The notes: generated by a model not told the origin, from the letters alone. A stretch of 36,337 nucleotides of DNA from Megamonas sp. UBA1796 (GCA_002319795.1 DCFU01000021.1:1-36337); one strand, 5' to 3'; shown: positions 1 through 7,528, counted from the first letter of the stretch. Made by a program: numbers and translations.

Positions 1-3
1 CCA

Positions 4-897
4 TCAAATCGAGAAAGGGGGCACTATGGCATCATTCGCATTAATTGTGGGAAATGTAGCTAAAGCAATAAGCCCTAATATTGCAGGGACAAAAGAATAT
101 AAGGCCATTAAAGCACCGCACAAGACAGATCCCCAAACAGCGGTCTTTTCATCTTTTGCTGCATAGTAACGTTGAACAGCTTCTTGCCCAGTGGAAAAAG
201 TCATAAAATACATGATGATTAGGCCGATAATGGTTTTCCAACCTACTTTTGTGAAGCTGAGTTGTTCTGGCGGCAGTTGGCTGACAATATGTGTCCATCC
301 ACCAGCACTATGGATTGCAAAAGGAACGGCTAAAGTAAAACCGACGATTAAAACCAAAAAATGGATTATGTCGGTTAAGGTAACACTCCACATTCCACCA
401 ACGGTAGTATATAAAACTAAAATAATACCAGAAACCAATATGCCGATATTTTGTGAAAGACCTGTTAAGACGCTAATGATTGTGGCGGATGCTGTAATCT
501 GCACTCCGGCTAGAGCTAGATTGGCTGAGAGGGATAGCACTGAAGTAATTATATAACTTGGTTTACCAAACCTTCGACCAATTATTTCCGGCATCGTTGT
601 GGCCATTGCCCGGCGTAACTTAGGGGCAATAAACGAAACTAAAATTATACCGATTGCTGCCGATGTAACATACCAACCAGCAGAAAGGCCCCAATTGCCA
701 TAGGCTTTTGCTGCAACGCCTACAGTACTGCCTCCGCCAATTTCTGTAGCTGCCAGTGTTCCGGCGGTTAACCATAAACCTATCCTTCGCCCGGCTAATA
801 AATAATCGGAACTGTTACTGATTTTGGATTGGCTGTAGAAGCCGATAGCTAAGTTGGCTATCATGTAAAAGATGAAAATTCCCCATATTATAGTCAT
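4..897 (-). CDS. Sodium:solute symporter family protein, cut short at 297 residues
   Basis: Multi-pass membrane transporter of the SSS family (TC 2.A.21), which couples Na+ entry to uptake of an organic solute. Visible are the N-terminal helix, the SDYLLAGRRIG stretch, the G-rich EIGGGSTVG segment typical of helix TM2, and further hydrophobic helices through TVGGMWSVTLTD and the EAVQRYYAAKDEKTA loop. The ATG at 897-895 follows a GGGGG Shine-Dalgarno. Family members usually run about 450-500 residues, but an in-frame TGA lies at 6-4, right after DAIVPPFSI, so the last third is missing in this frame. The stop follows a run of five C (minus strand, 21-17), a likely place for a frameshift. It is either a genuine pseudogene or a sequencing error, and the sequence to the left of the window would decide. 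The substrate cannot be told. Confidence 0.8.
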   Translation of the reverse strand: MTIIWGIFIFYMIANLAIGFYSQSKISNSSDYLLAGRRIGLWLTAGTLAATEIGGGSTVGVAAKAYGNWGLSAGWYVTSAAIGIILVSFIAPKLRRAMATTMPEIIGRRFGKPSYIITSVLSLSANLALAGVQITASATIISVLTGLSQNIGILVSGIILVLYTTVGGMWSVTLTDIIHFLVLIVGFTLAVPFAIHSAGGWTHIVSQLPPEQLSFTKVGWKTIIGLIIMYFMTFSTGQEAVQRYYAAKDEKTAVWGSVLCGALMALYSFVPAILGLIALATFPTINANDAIVPPFSI

Positions 898-940
898 TAA
901 GTATTCCCCCGTAGATTAAATATTTATAAAAAAATAAACA

Positions 941-978
941 AAAAAAAGCCGCAACTAAAATAATAGAATTTTAGTTGC
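941..978 (-). terminator. Hairpin plus T-run in the leader of the symporter gene (attenuator-like)
   Basis: A perfect 11-bp inverted repeat (GCAACTAAAAT at 951-961, ATTTTAGTTGC at 968-978) is followed on the minus strand by GGC and seven or more T. It lies between the predicted promoter (about 1018-1046) and the ATG at 897, so it would stop transcripts before the gene unless antitermination occurs. No minus-strand gene upstream needs a terminator here. Confidence 0.65.
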
Positions 979-988
979 AGCATCATTG

Positions 989-1047
989 CTTGCTTATTTG
1001 AATTTTAAACAAGTTTTATAATATATCATTTTGCAATAATAAGCAAG
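989..1047 (-). promoter_or_regulatory. Promoter of the symporter gene flanked by a paired 10-bp inverted repeat
   Basis: On the minus strand a -35 TTGCTT (1046-1041) and a -10 TATTAT (1023-1018) are separated by exactly 17 bp. A perfect inverted repeat, CTTGCTTATT at 989-998 and AATAAGCAAG at 1038-1047, brackets the promoter. One arm covers the -35 box, the other lies just past the expected start point. The arms are 49 bp apart, near an integral number of helical turns, as for a repressor binding two operators. The regulator is not identifiable. Confidence 0.55.
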
Positions 1048-1210
1048 AAATGATTTGTATGTACTGTGGTTTATAATGTGATAGAGTAGTAGAGCAATCA
1101 ATGGTCTTGGCATAGGCCAGCATCGTTAACTTTTGCATTATAGAGAATTTTTTTCGCGTTCATAGAATAGCTATGAATAGAAATTTGTAAAAAAATAGGA
1201 GGATCTTATC

Positions 1211-1418
1211 ATGAATAGCACGGTTGACATAGTTAAAATAAAAAAAGGATGCGGAAACTTATTATCGCAATGGTGATTGTTATTGCTCAGAAGGCATTGT
1301 AAAGGCAATAAAAGATGGGTTTGCTCTGTCAATACCGGATGCAGTGATTTCCCTGGCAGCTGGGTTTCCGGTAGGTATGGGGTTATTATGCAAAACATTG
1401 ATTTATTCAAAATCATAA
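1211..1418 (+). pseudogene. Possible decayed small membrane-protein gene
   Basis: A good Shine-Dalgarno (AGGAGG, 1197-1202) precedes an ATG at 1211 that reads only 21 codons before a TGA. Two further frames continue the coding-like signal: 1249-1302 reads MRKLIIAMVIVIA, signal-peptide-like, and a stretch ending at 1418 reads GFALSIPDAVISLAAGF then a short tail. The pieces need at least two frame changes to join. I do not recognise the family. The call rests only on hydrophobic, codon-like reading and the strong ribosome site. Confidence 0.25.
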
Positions 1419-1425
1419 ATTGCCA

Positions 1426-1462
1426 AAACGGCGGCCACATTTTTGATGTGTGACTGCCGTTT
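1426..1462 (+). terminator. Imperfect hairpin after the decayed ORF
   Basis: AAACGGC (1426-1432) pairs with GCCGTTT (1456-1462), and the inner CCACAT/ATGTGTG extends the stem. Only a short T-poor tail (GCTTTCTG) follows, so termination strength is doubtful. Confidence 0.45.
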
Positions 1463-1846
1463 GCTTTCTGCAGAATACTTGATTATAATAGGGATTACTA
1501 ATGAAAGATTTGTACATTATCTAATATATAGTACCCTTTCGGTGAAAGAATCATCATCAAAGCGCATCTGTTGAAGAAATAACGAAAGGAGCCTACCGCA
1601 AGCAGCACGCTCCCTTCAAAGATGGTGTCCAAAATGTCGTCAGCAATATATGCCTAAACCTGCGACTCGCAGGTGGGTACCTTAAGTCGTGATTTTGCTA
1701 TTCGCTCAGGGCGATTCAGCAGCCACAAGAACAAATCAGGTTCCCGTATAAAAAAAGTAGGTTAGACATAAATAAAAGCCCACGAGCATCTCAGGCAGTT
1801 CCTTCTTTAGATGTATAATATCATAAATAAAATACTAGCGCAAGAC
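1463..1846. other. Intergenic stretch without a recognisable gene
   Basis: About 380 bases between the hairpin and the promoter of the DUF3846 gene. A plus-strand open stretch around 1570-1690 reads coding-like (containing GAYRKQHAPFKDGV) but has no start or ribosome site and matches nothing I know. I see no RNA gene, no insertion-sequence ends and no long repeat. Confidence 0.4.
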
Positions 1847-1874
1847 TTGACAAGTATCGTTCCTGTTGTATAAA
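1847..1874 (+). promoter_or_regulatory. Sigma-A-type promoter for the DUF3846 gene
   Basis: TTGACA at 1847-1852, a 16-bp spacer and TATAAA at 1869-1874, about 45 bases before the ATG at 1919. Confidence 0.6.
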
Positions 1875-1918
1875 GTGTTAATTCATAAGGGAAAATCGCA
1901 AACGAAAGGAAAACAGAG

Positions 1919-2524
1919 ATGGAAAATGAAATAATGAGGGCCATTCTTGCCGAACCAGGCAGGGAGCCGGAAATACTAAAACTGCCTGCGGACGGATTAC
2001 AACATGAAGAGGCTATCCGTGATGCGCTGGGAGGAAACTATGGTGCGGTGGAATTTTTTCCTATCCGGCAGGGAATATCGCTTTTTGTGCTCGTGAATGA
2101 TTTGGCAGCTGTTTTGGGGCTTCCGGCGAATCGCCGTTTTCCGGGGCAAGACAGCGAATACATTATTTTCGGTAAGGCAATTTTTATTGCGGCTTATAAT
2201 GGTGAGTTGGCAGAGACAGAAGGTACGATTGATATGCCGGAAGAAATGTGCCAGATGTTCATTGAACAAATCCAACGAAACTTTGCGTGTTGTGATGGCA
2301 CGGAAAAGCCAAGAGCGCAGGATACCCTCTATTTTGAAAATCAGGGAGAAACGGATGAAAAAACTTATCGCTGGTTGGAAATTGCAAAACCAACGGGACT
2401 TGGTCCGGCTATTGAGGCTGGCCGTGTGAAATTCTATAATCTGCAAAATGAGGAAATCATGGAAGCAGATGGACGATTTTTCCGTAAGCTGGTGGTTTAT
2501 ACACCGGATACGACGCTTGATTGA
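1919..2524 (+). CDS. DUF3846-domain protein
   Basis: A 201-residue soluble protein without signal peptide or membrane segment. Residues about 7-100 resemble the DUF3846 family: a short N-terminal strand with AEPGREPEI, then DALGGNYGAVEFFPI, FVLVNDLAAVLGLPANRRFPG and the closing IIFGKAIFIAAYNGE. DUF3846 proteins are small and functionally uncharacterised, and many occur on phages and mobile elements. The C-terminal half (residues 110-201), with one CC pair, is not recognisable. The ATG is preceded by AAAGGA at a normal distance and a sigma-A promoter at 1847. It stands alone: the next gene is convergent on the other strand with 5 bases between stop codons. Confidence 0.6.
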   Translation: MENEIMRAILAEPGREPEILKLPADGLQHEEAIRDALGGNYGAVEFFPIRQGISLFVLVNDLAAVLGLPANRRFPGQDSEYIIFGKAIFIAAYNGELAETEGTIDMPEEMCQMFIEQIQRNFACCDGTEKPRAQDTLYFENQGETDEKTYRWLEIAKPTGLGPAIEAGRVKFYNLQNEEIMEADGRFFRKLVVYTPDTTLD

Positions 2525-2529
2525 ATGGT

Positions 2530-2985
2530 TTATTTGAATAACGTAAATATATGCAGTACGAAATATGTAAAGCCGCCAGCGATGAGCGGTCCCACGGCAA
2601 TGCCGTGAAAGAAAAACACTCCGGCCATGGTGCCGATGATAAGGGCGGAAACTACCTCAGGAGAAGTCTTGAGGAGATCAATACCGCAACCGCCGGCCGC
2701 CGCTGCGAGGACACCGGCAATGATGGCAATGATTCCCATAGGTGTCTTGAAAGAATCCAGCATGATTTGTATGGTGACTTCACCTGTAGCAATGGGAACC
2801 AGTATGGCTGCTGTGAGCAGGATAATGCCCCAATTCAGCCCGTGTGTACCAAGTGCTGATACAATTGAAGTGAGTCCGAAAAGTTTCAATATAATTACAA
2901 TGCCAGAGGCATATACTACGGTCATATTGTGGCCGACGATACTTAAAAGCAGGATGGCACCAAGCATCAGATATTCCGAATACAA
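2530..2985 (-). CDS. UPF0756 / DUF441 (YeaL-type) membrane protein
   Basis: A 151-residue, very hydrophobic protein with four to five helices and almost no soluble part, matching the UPF0756 family in length and layout (E. coli YeaL is of similar length). Diagnostic stretches are HGLNWGIILLTAAILVPIATG, with its acidic GEV, then the GG-containing loop before IDLLK, and the final VGPLIAGG. Function in the family is unknown. The start is TTG at 2985-2983, placed seven bases after a textbook AGGAGGTGA, so the ribosome site rather than the codon decides the start. It is monocistronic and convergent with the DUF3846 gene. Confidence 0.85.
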   Translation of the reverse strand: MYSEYLMLGAILLLSIVGHNMTVVYASGIVIILKLFGLTSIVSALGTHGLNWGIILLTAAILVPIATGEVTIQIMLDSFKTPMGIIAIIAGVLAAAAGGCGIDLLKTSPEVVSALIIGTMAGVFFFHGIAVGPLIAGGFTYFVLHIFTLFK

Positions 2986-3068
2986 AAAATCACCTCCTTT
3001 GTGCGTTGTTCAAGCTGTGAATATTATATAAGATATCTACAGAAAAAGTAACCCTGCAAAAATAAAAG

Positions 3069-3097
3069 CAGACAAATTTTGTATGAACGATTATAAT
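3069..3097 (+). promoter_or_regulatory. Likely promoter for the 113-residue protein gene
   Basis: CAGACA at 3069-3074, 17-bp spacer, perfect TATAAT at 3092-3097, 35 bases before the ATG at 3132. The -35 box matches four of six positions. Confidence 0.45.
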
Positions 3098-3131
3098 ATA
3101 AAGAGATTTTTGTTTATAAAGGAGATACGAG

Positions 3132-3473
3132 ATGGAAAATATATTCAGTGTAGCGATTACTTATAAGGATATTTTTGGCTGGATCGATTATGATGCAGTG
3201 GCGAAGAAGATAAGCATTGTTTTGGATAGTGTGGAGGGAAAGCAGGCAGCGGAGAAATTTCTTACAGAAGAGCATGAGATAAGAATTCCTCACGAAACAC
3301 TTCTTGATTTTACAACGGAAATCATTCATCCTCTGGCTGATATAGAAAGTTTCAAGACGGCGCTTACGCGTCTTTGGGAGAATACACAGGTGCATGTTGA
3401 CTGGAGCAGGCCGGTTGAATATGTTCGACAGCATAGGCGTTTAGAGGATACGAAAAAGTATAACGAGAAGTGA
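3132..3473 (+). CDS. Uncharacterised 113-residue protein
   Basis: A soluble protein, rich in charged residues, with no signal peptide, membrane segment or cysteine. I do not recognise a family. It reads as a compact mostly helical domain (IDYDAVAKKISIVLDS, EGKQAAEKFLTEEHEI, HPLADIESFKTALTRLWEN) with a basic tail (EYVRQHRRLEDTKKYNEK). It is supported as a real gene by AAGGAGAT in front of the ATG, a TATAAT box upstream and a strong terminator only four bases after the stop, which makes it a single-gene unit. Confidence 0.65.
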   Translation: MENIFSVAITYKDIFGWIDYDAVAKKISIVLDSVEGKQAAEKFLTEEHEIRIPHETLLDFTTEIIHPLADIESFKTALTRLWENTQVHVDWSRPVEYVRQHRRLEDTKKYNEK

Positions 3474-3476
3474 GGA

Positions 3477-3503
3477 AAGCCGCCCTAGAGCAGGGCGGCT
3501 TTT
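3477..3503 (+). terminator. Strong intrinsic terminator
   Basis: AAGCCGCCCT pairs with AGGGCGGCTT around a short AGAGC loop and runs into TTTT. It ends the unit of the 113-residue protein. Confidence 0.85.
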
Positions 3504-3730
3504 GCTATTGAGGAAAGAAATATTCATTGTTGGTTGATTTTACAGTAATTCTTGCAACTTGAAAACAACAAAAATAACATAAAATTATGAAAATAAAAAC
3601 AAGACGGGAAATACGAATAAAGGTTGAGGCTGTTGATGACGGTATTGTATGCAATTATGATGTAAATAGGGAATTGTGTAGTACATATTATATAGGACGG
3701 GACTTATGGTCATTACTTTTTGCCTCGGAT

Positions 3731-3807
3731 TAAAGTACAATATGTGATATATAGGCTTTAATAAAACCATATAGTGCATATTGTACTTTACGGCATGGAG
3801 GCCATGC
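3731..3807 (+). promoter_or_regulatory. Long inverted repeat and second hairpin in the leader of the HD-domain gene
   Basis: A perfect 14-bp inverted repeat (3731-3744 and 3777-3790, arm TAAAGTACAATATG) continues inward through a further TATAT/ATATA match, leaving an 11-13 base loop. Three bases later GCATGG-AGG-CCATGC forms a second hairpin. No T-run follows either, so these are more likely operator or RNA leader structures than terminators. The rest of the 3504-3834 gap is AT-rich with no gene seen. Confidence 0.5.
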
Positions 3808-3834
3808 AATAAAATATAAAGGGGAAGTTTCGTC

Positions 3835-4884
3835 ATGTCAAAAATGGTGACTGTAGAAGACTTAGCTCCAGGTGACATCCTTGCAGATGATGTCATGGCG
3901 GTAAATGGGCGGGTTCTGCTTGGCAGGGGTGTCGCATTGACAACTCGGCATATTATTTTGTTAAATACATGGAATGTAAAGGGAATTTTTATTGAATCCG
4001 ATGAGCCGGATTTGCCAGAAGTCCAGGAAATTACTGAAAATGGATCATCAGACAAAAATACGCTTAATGCATATGCAGGGTTTAAAAAAGAATATGATTC
4101 TATAGTAGCCAATGTTGCTCAGTCTTTTGATATCATTCAACAAAATCAAATTGTTCCTGTCAGTAAAATGACGGAGAATGCAAAAGAAATTCATAGTTTT
4201 ATTGATAATAATTTTGAATTATTAAATCATCTTTTGGTAACGAACAATGATGTATCCCATTTAATTCCTGAGCACTCGGTTATGGTAGCTTATTTCGCTG
4301 GTATTATAGCCCAGCATTTAGACTGGGACATAAAAGAAAATATGGAAGGGGTAATTCTGGCTGGTTTGTTACATGATATCGGAAGCCTTATTGTAAACCG
4401 GCCACAAGTGTCTTCCAAAGATGCCCATATTGCTGAGACAGCCCGGCTGCTTAAGCTGGCAAGAGGTCTTAATGCCGAAGTCATCCTTGGTATTGTTCAG
4501 CATCGCGAATATGTAAATGGTACCGGGTTTCCCAAGCATACCAGGGGACCGCAAATCCATCCTTATGCCAAAATTATATCTATAGCAGACAGCTTCCATA
4601 ATTTGTCGTATAATGCTTATGGAGTAAATCCTTTTCCTGGGCTGGACATTCTGAAAAATTCAATGTATGAAAAATTTGATCCGACAATCTGCCAGATATT
4701 CCTGAACTGTATTAAAGATAATCTGATGTTGAACCGGGTACTGTTGTCAAATAATCAGGAAGCAGAAATCATTTTCTTTAATAAGACAGATTTTAAGACG
4801 CCTGTCGTAAAGACAACGGACAACCAAATTATTGATTTAGCGAATCAAAATGATCTAAAAATTCTTAGGATTGTTTCTTCTTAA
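3835..4884 (+). CDS. HD-GYP-like phosphodiesterase family protein, degenerate active site
   Basis: A 349-residue cytoplasmic protein. Residues 5-55 form the small beta-rich domain that precedes HD-GYP in many Firmicutes (LAPGDILADDV, GRVLLGRGVALTTRHIILL). Residues about 140-300 are the HD-GYP fold, whose classical members hydrolyse cyclic-di-GMP with a metal centre. Metal-ligand candidates H147, H180-D181, H198, H223 and D252 are present. Normally invariant positions differ: HDIGK is HDIGS (S184), the HHExxDGxGYP signature is HREYVNGTGFP, so the second His is R224, Asp is N228 and Tyr is F232. This could mean altered substrate or metal use, or a binding-only protein. The last 50 residues are unassigned. 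GGGGAAG precedes the ATG. No GGDEF partner is in the window. Confidence 0.75.
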   Translation: MSKMVTVEDLAPGDILADDVMAVNGRVLLGRGVALTTRHIILLNTWNVKGIFIESDEPDLPEVQEITENGSSDKNTLNAYAGFKKEYDSIVANVAQSFDIIQQNQIVPVSKMTENAKEIHSFIDNNFELLNHLLVTNNDVSHLIPEHSVMVAYFAGIIAQHLDWDIKENMEGVILAGLLHDIGSLIVNRPQVSSKDAHIAETARLLKLARGLNAEVILGIVQHREYVNGTGFPKHTRGPQIHPYAKIISIADSFHNLSYNAYGVNPFPGLDILKNSMYEKFDPTICQIFLNCIKDNLMLNRVLLSNNQEAEIIFFNKTDFKTPVVKTTDNQIIDLANQNDLKILRIVSS

Positions 4885-4968
4885 AAAACATAAAATTTGT
4901 CTATCCATGGTTTTTCATGGCCATCTTAGCAGAAATTTACTTTTTACATGTAACAAGAAACGTGCGCA

Positions 4969-4992
4969 ATCTTCATAATATCTTCATATTTT
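4969..4992 (+). promoter_or_regulatory. Tandem 11-bp direct repeat upstream of the DUF6803-like gene
   Basis: CTTCATAATAT (4971-4981) is followed directly by CTTCATATTTT (4982-4992). Direct repeats at 11-bp spacing are the usual layout of OmpR/PhoB-type response-regulator sites. It lies about 65 bases before the ATG at 5058. The regulator is not known. Confidence 0.3.
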
Positions 4993-5057
4993 GCACATAA
5001 CTTCTGTATATTTGCTGTTTAGAATAAAAGAGTAAATAAAAACAGGAGGTATGCAAA

Positions 5058-5648
5058 ATGATAATGACAAATTATATGGACCTTTTAGCGGCGAATCAGC
5101 CGTGGAACCTGATTCTTTTTATGGTAATCCCCGTGGGGCTCGCCGAGGCACTTGTTGCGACAGAGTTCTATACCGTGTTCCTGAAGGATGAAGCAGACAC
5201 TGTATGGCGGAGATGGAATCGCAGGCTTGGCATTGCGGCTGGTTTCTATTTCACAGGTGTATTCGCTTATCTTAGCACCCAGGTCCTGCCTTACATCGAA
5301 TGGCGCGGCTATGCGGATGTGATTGCGATTGTTGCTTACTTGAGCGGAATCGTACCGCTTTTGAGCATTGCTTTGCTGGAGTTGGGTGTATGGGGAAGAA
5401 AATTTACCGGGCGGCAGCGCACCAAGCAGCATTTTATACTGCTTATCGGCTTCCTTGTCGTCAGTCATGTAGCAATGATTTTTGGTATGGTCAACCCGGA
5501 AATCACTGGCTGGCATCCTGCGTCGGAGCAGATGATGCGTATGCAGGCCGCAGACTATAGGGGAATCTCTGGAAATGCAAATGGTTTCTGTATGGATAAT
5601 ACACAGGAGATGCCAATGAATCATTCCCAGATGCGTGCACAAGATTAA
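5058..5648 (+). CDS. DUF6803-like integral membrane protein
   Basis: A 196-residue protein with about five hydrophobic helices (residues roughly 15-40, 55-77, 85-108, 123-147 and part of the start). The opening NYMDLLAANQPWNLILFMVIPVGLAE is characteristic of a small Firmicutes membrane family (DUF6803 as I recall it) of unknown function. The C-terminal 45 residues are soluble and rich in Met, His and Asn (HPASEQMMRMQ, MPMNHSQMRAQD), which could bind a soft metal, but that is inference. AGGAGG at 5044-5049 fits the first ATG. A second ATG two codons later is possible. It is followed by its own terminator. Confidence 0.6.
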   Translation: MIMTNYMDLLAANQPWNLILFMVIPVGLAEALVATEFYTVFLKDEADTVWRRWNRRLGIAAGFYFTGVFAYLSTQVLPYIEWRGYADVIAIVAYLSGIVPLLSIALLELGVWGRKFTGRQRTKQHFILLIGFLVVSHVAMIFGMVNPEITGWHPASEQMMRMQAADYRGISGNANGFCMDNTQEMPMNHSQMRAQD

Positions 5649-5654
5649 ACGAAT

Positions 5655-5690
5655 GAAAGATGCTGATGGAATCTATCGTCAGCATCTTTT
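5655..5690 (+). terminator. Intrinsic terminator
   Basis: AAAGATGCTGA pairs with TCAGCATCTTT across a 12-base loop, followed by TTT, directly after the DUF6803-like gene. Confidence 0.8.
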
Positions 5691-5880
5691 TGTAGATTGG
5701 GGGGGGAATCTTATGGAGCCGTTTTAGCTGCTGATGAGGTATGCTCGTTTCATGGGAGCGGCTGACTATGTTGTGAAGGCTTCAGCATGCGCGAGCTGAC
5801 TGCTCGTGAAGTTTTGCCATTTTACATGATAAAAAAATAATTTTGAACAAAAAAATTTTCATTTTATTGCCTGCTTTAAA

Positions 5881-5909
5881 TATACAAGGCAGATTCCTTA
5901 TGCTATACT
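5881..5909 (+). promoter_or_regulatory. Promoter of the double-cubane operon
   Basis: An extended -10 (TG at 5901-5902, then TATACT at 5904-5909) lies 17 bp after a weak -35 TATACA (5881-5886). The start codon is 54 bases on. A short dyad, TGCCT (5868-5872) and AGGCA (5887-5891), overlaps the -35 region and may be an operator. The rest of the 5691-5963 gap shows no gene. Confidence 0.45.
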
Positions 5910-5963
5910 GTTTTTAGAAAAGTTTGAATTACCATAAAAACATATTACAAAGGAGAAACAAAA

Positions 5964-7235
5964 ATGGCAGATTATCATGAAATGTGGGAATCCCTTGGGA
6001 TGGATGTGAAGGCGCATGACCAGCTTTGTGCTGTATTACCAACAGCATTCGGCGATACATATCTTTCGCAGGAGAACCGCCCGGAAAATATGGCGTATTA
6101 TGATTTTGTGGTTTCAGAAATCCACGGAGTCCGCCCGGCAGAGCTTATTGAACATCAGAAGGCTGGCGGCAAGGTTTTGGGCACCTTTTGTCTCTATGTG
6201 CCGGATGAAATCGTATTTGCGGCAGGAGGTATTGCGACAGGCCTTTGCGGTGGTTCGCAGTTCTGGGTGCCGGACGGCGAGAAAGTTCTGCCGAAAAATA
6301 CATGCCCGCTCATTAAAGCTTCTGTGGGAGCGCGTGTAGGCAGGACATGTCCGTTTTTCCGTATCGCAGATATGTACGTGGGAGAAACAACTTGTGACGG
6401 AAAGAAAAAAGCCTGGGAAGTCCTGGCAGAGGATGTACCAGTGCATGTGATGGATATGCCGCAAATGAAACGCCCGCAGGATGTGCAGAAATGGATTGGG
6501 GAAATCGGGATATTCAGGGATGTCGTGGAGAAATTTACGGGCAATAAGGTAACGAAGGAAAATCTGCAGGCGGCTATTGTGCTGTTGAATGAAAAGCGTC
6601 GTGCGCTGGCTCGTGTCTTTGCCTGCCGTAAGGCGGATCCGGTGCCTCTCAGCGGTAAGGATGCACTGCTTATGATGCAGATTGCTTTTTACGATGATCC
6701 TGGACGCTGCGCGGAAATGGCGAATAAACTTGCGGACGAGCTCGAGCAACGCATACGGGATGGACATGGCGTGTTTGCCAAGGGAACCAAGCGCATCCTT
6801 GTCACAGGAACGCCGATGGCTATTCCAAATTGGAAGCTGCATCATCTTATTGAGACCTCGGGAGCGGTTGTCGTTTGTGAAGAATGCTGTACAGGTACAC
6901 GTTATTTCGAGAATCTCGTTGCGGAAGACTGCCAGACGATAGAGGAGCAGTTCTCTGCACTGGCAAAGCGTTATATGAAGAATAATTGTGCCTGTTTCAC
7001 ACCGAACCAGGGCCGCATTGACGATATATTGCGGCTGGCGAAGGAATACAAGGCAGATGGTGTCATAGACGTGAATCTCAAATTCTGCACGCTTTACGAT
7101 ATGGAGGGCCGTGATGTCGAACGGGCACTTAAAAAGGAAGGTATTCCGGTACTTGGGCTTGAAACGGATTATACGGATACGGACGCGGAACAGTTGCGTA
7201 CACGTATTGGCGCTTTTGTGGAGATGCTTGGCTGA
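5964..7235 (+). CDS. Double-cubane cluster protein / 2-hydroxyacyl-CoA dehydratase-like (YjiM type)
   Basis: A 423-residue soluble protein of the HgdB/FldC superfamily (COG1775). The stand-alone single-subunit form, always paired with an ASKHA activator, is known as double-cubane cluster protein: it carries an [8Fe-9S]-type cluster and reduces small molecules at very low potential, while relatives in fermentations dehydrate 2-hydroxyacyl-CoA. Fifteen cysteines are present. Conserved ones sit in GTFCLYVPDEIVFAAG (C76), NTCPLIKASVG (C114), GETTCDGKKK (C144), CEECCTG (C305, C308, C309), NNCACF (C342, C344) and NLKFCTLYD (C375). No second dehydratase subunit and no CoA-transferase lie nearby, which argues for the double-cubane group rather than an amino-acid fermentation dehydratase. 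Its stop overlaps the next ATG by one base (TGATG). The natural substrate is unknown. Confidence 0.85.
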   Translation: MADYHEMWESLGMDVKAHDQLCAVLPTAFGDTYLSQENRPENMAYYDFVVSEIHGVRPAELIEHQKAGGKVLGTFCLYVPDEIVFAAGGIATGLCGGSQFWVPDGEKVLPKNTCPLIKASVGARVGRTCPFFRIADMYVGETTCDGKKKAWEVLAEDVPVHVMDMPQMKRPQDVQKWIGEIGIFRDVVEKFTGNKVTKENLQAAIVLLNEKRRALARVFACRKADPVPLSGKDALLMMQIAFYDDPGRCAEMANKLADELEQRIRDGHGVFAKGTKRILVTGTPMAIPNWKLHHLIETSGAVVVCEECCTGTRYFENLVAEDCQTIEEQFSALAKRYMKNNCACFTPNQGRIDDILRLAKEYKADGVIDVNLKFCTLYDMEGRDVERALKKEGIPVLGLETDYTDTDAEQLRTRIGAFVEMLG

Positions 7236-7501
7236 TGCCGGAAGAAGAAAAGGATTATTACGTACTCTTTCATAACCACACGGAGGGGTTAGAGCTTTAT
7301 CAGTATGTGCGCAGCCGGGGGATATCGGTAAAGATATCCCCTACGCCGCGTGTGGCGTCGGTCTGCTGCGGGATGTCGCTGCTGGTAGGAGCAGATGCCA
7401 TAGCGGAGGTCAGGCAGTGTATAGAGGCATCTCAGGCGGCCTATGACCGTATCGTAGCCTTGCCGCGCCAGATTGATCCGCATCGCGACAAATTCTGTTG
7501 A
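7235..7501 (+). CDS. DUF3343 / putative Se/S carrier-like small protein
   Basis: An 88-residue protein matching the DUF3343 family (Pfam name: putative Se/S carrier protein-like). Layout: a beta strand YYVLFHNHTEGLELYQYVRSRG, then the short ISPTPRVASVCCGMSL segment with vicinal cysteines C44-C45, and a C-terminal Cys (C88, ending KFC). Proteins of this family are small TusA/YedF-like adaptors suspected of carrying sulfur or selenium as persulfide or perselenide, but experimental proof is lacking. The start codon overlaps the preceding stop, so it is translationally coupled to the double-cubane gene. The position between that gene and a desulfurase-type enzyme suggests sulfur handling for cluster assembly (inference). 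Confidence 0.75.
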   Translation: MPEEEKDYYVLFHNHTEGLELYQYVRSRGISVKISPTPRVASVCCGMSLLVGADAIAEVRQCIEASQAAYDRIVALPRQIDPHRDKFC

Positions 7502-7528
7502 ACATACTGCTATGAGGAGAATCATAGG

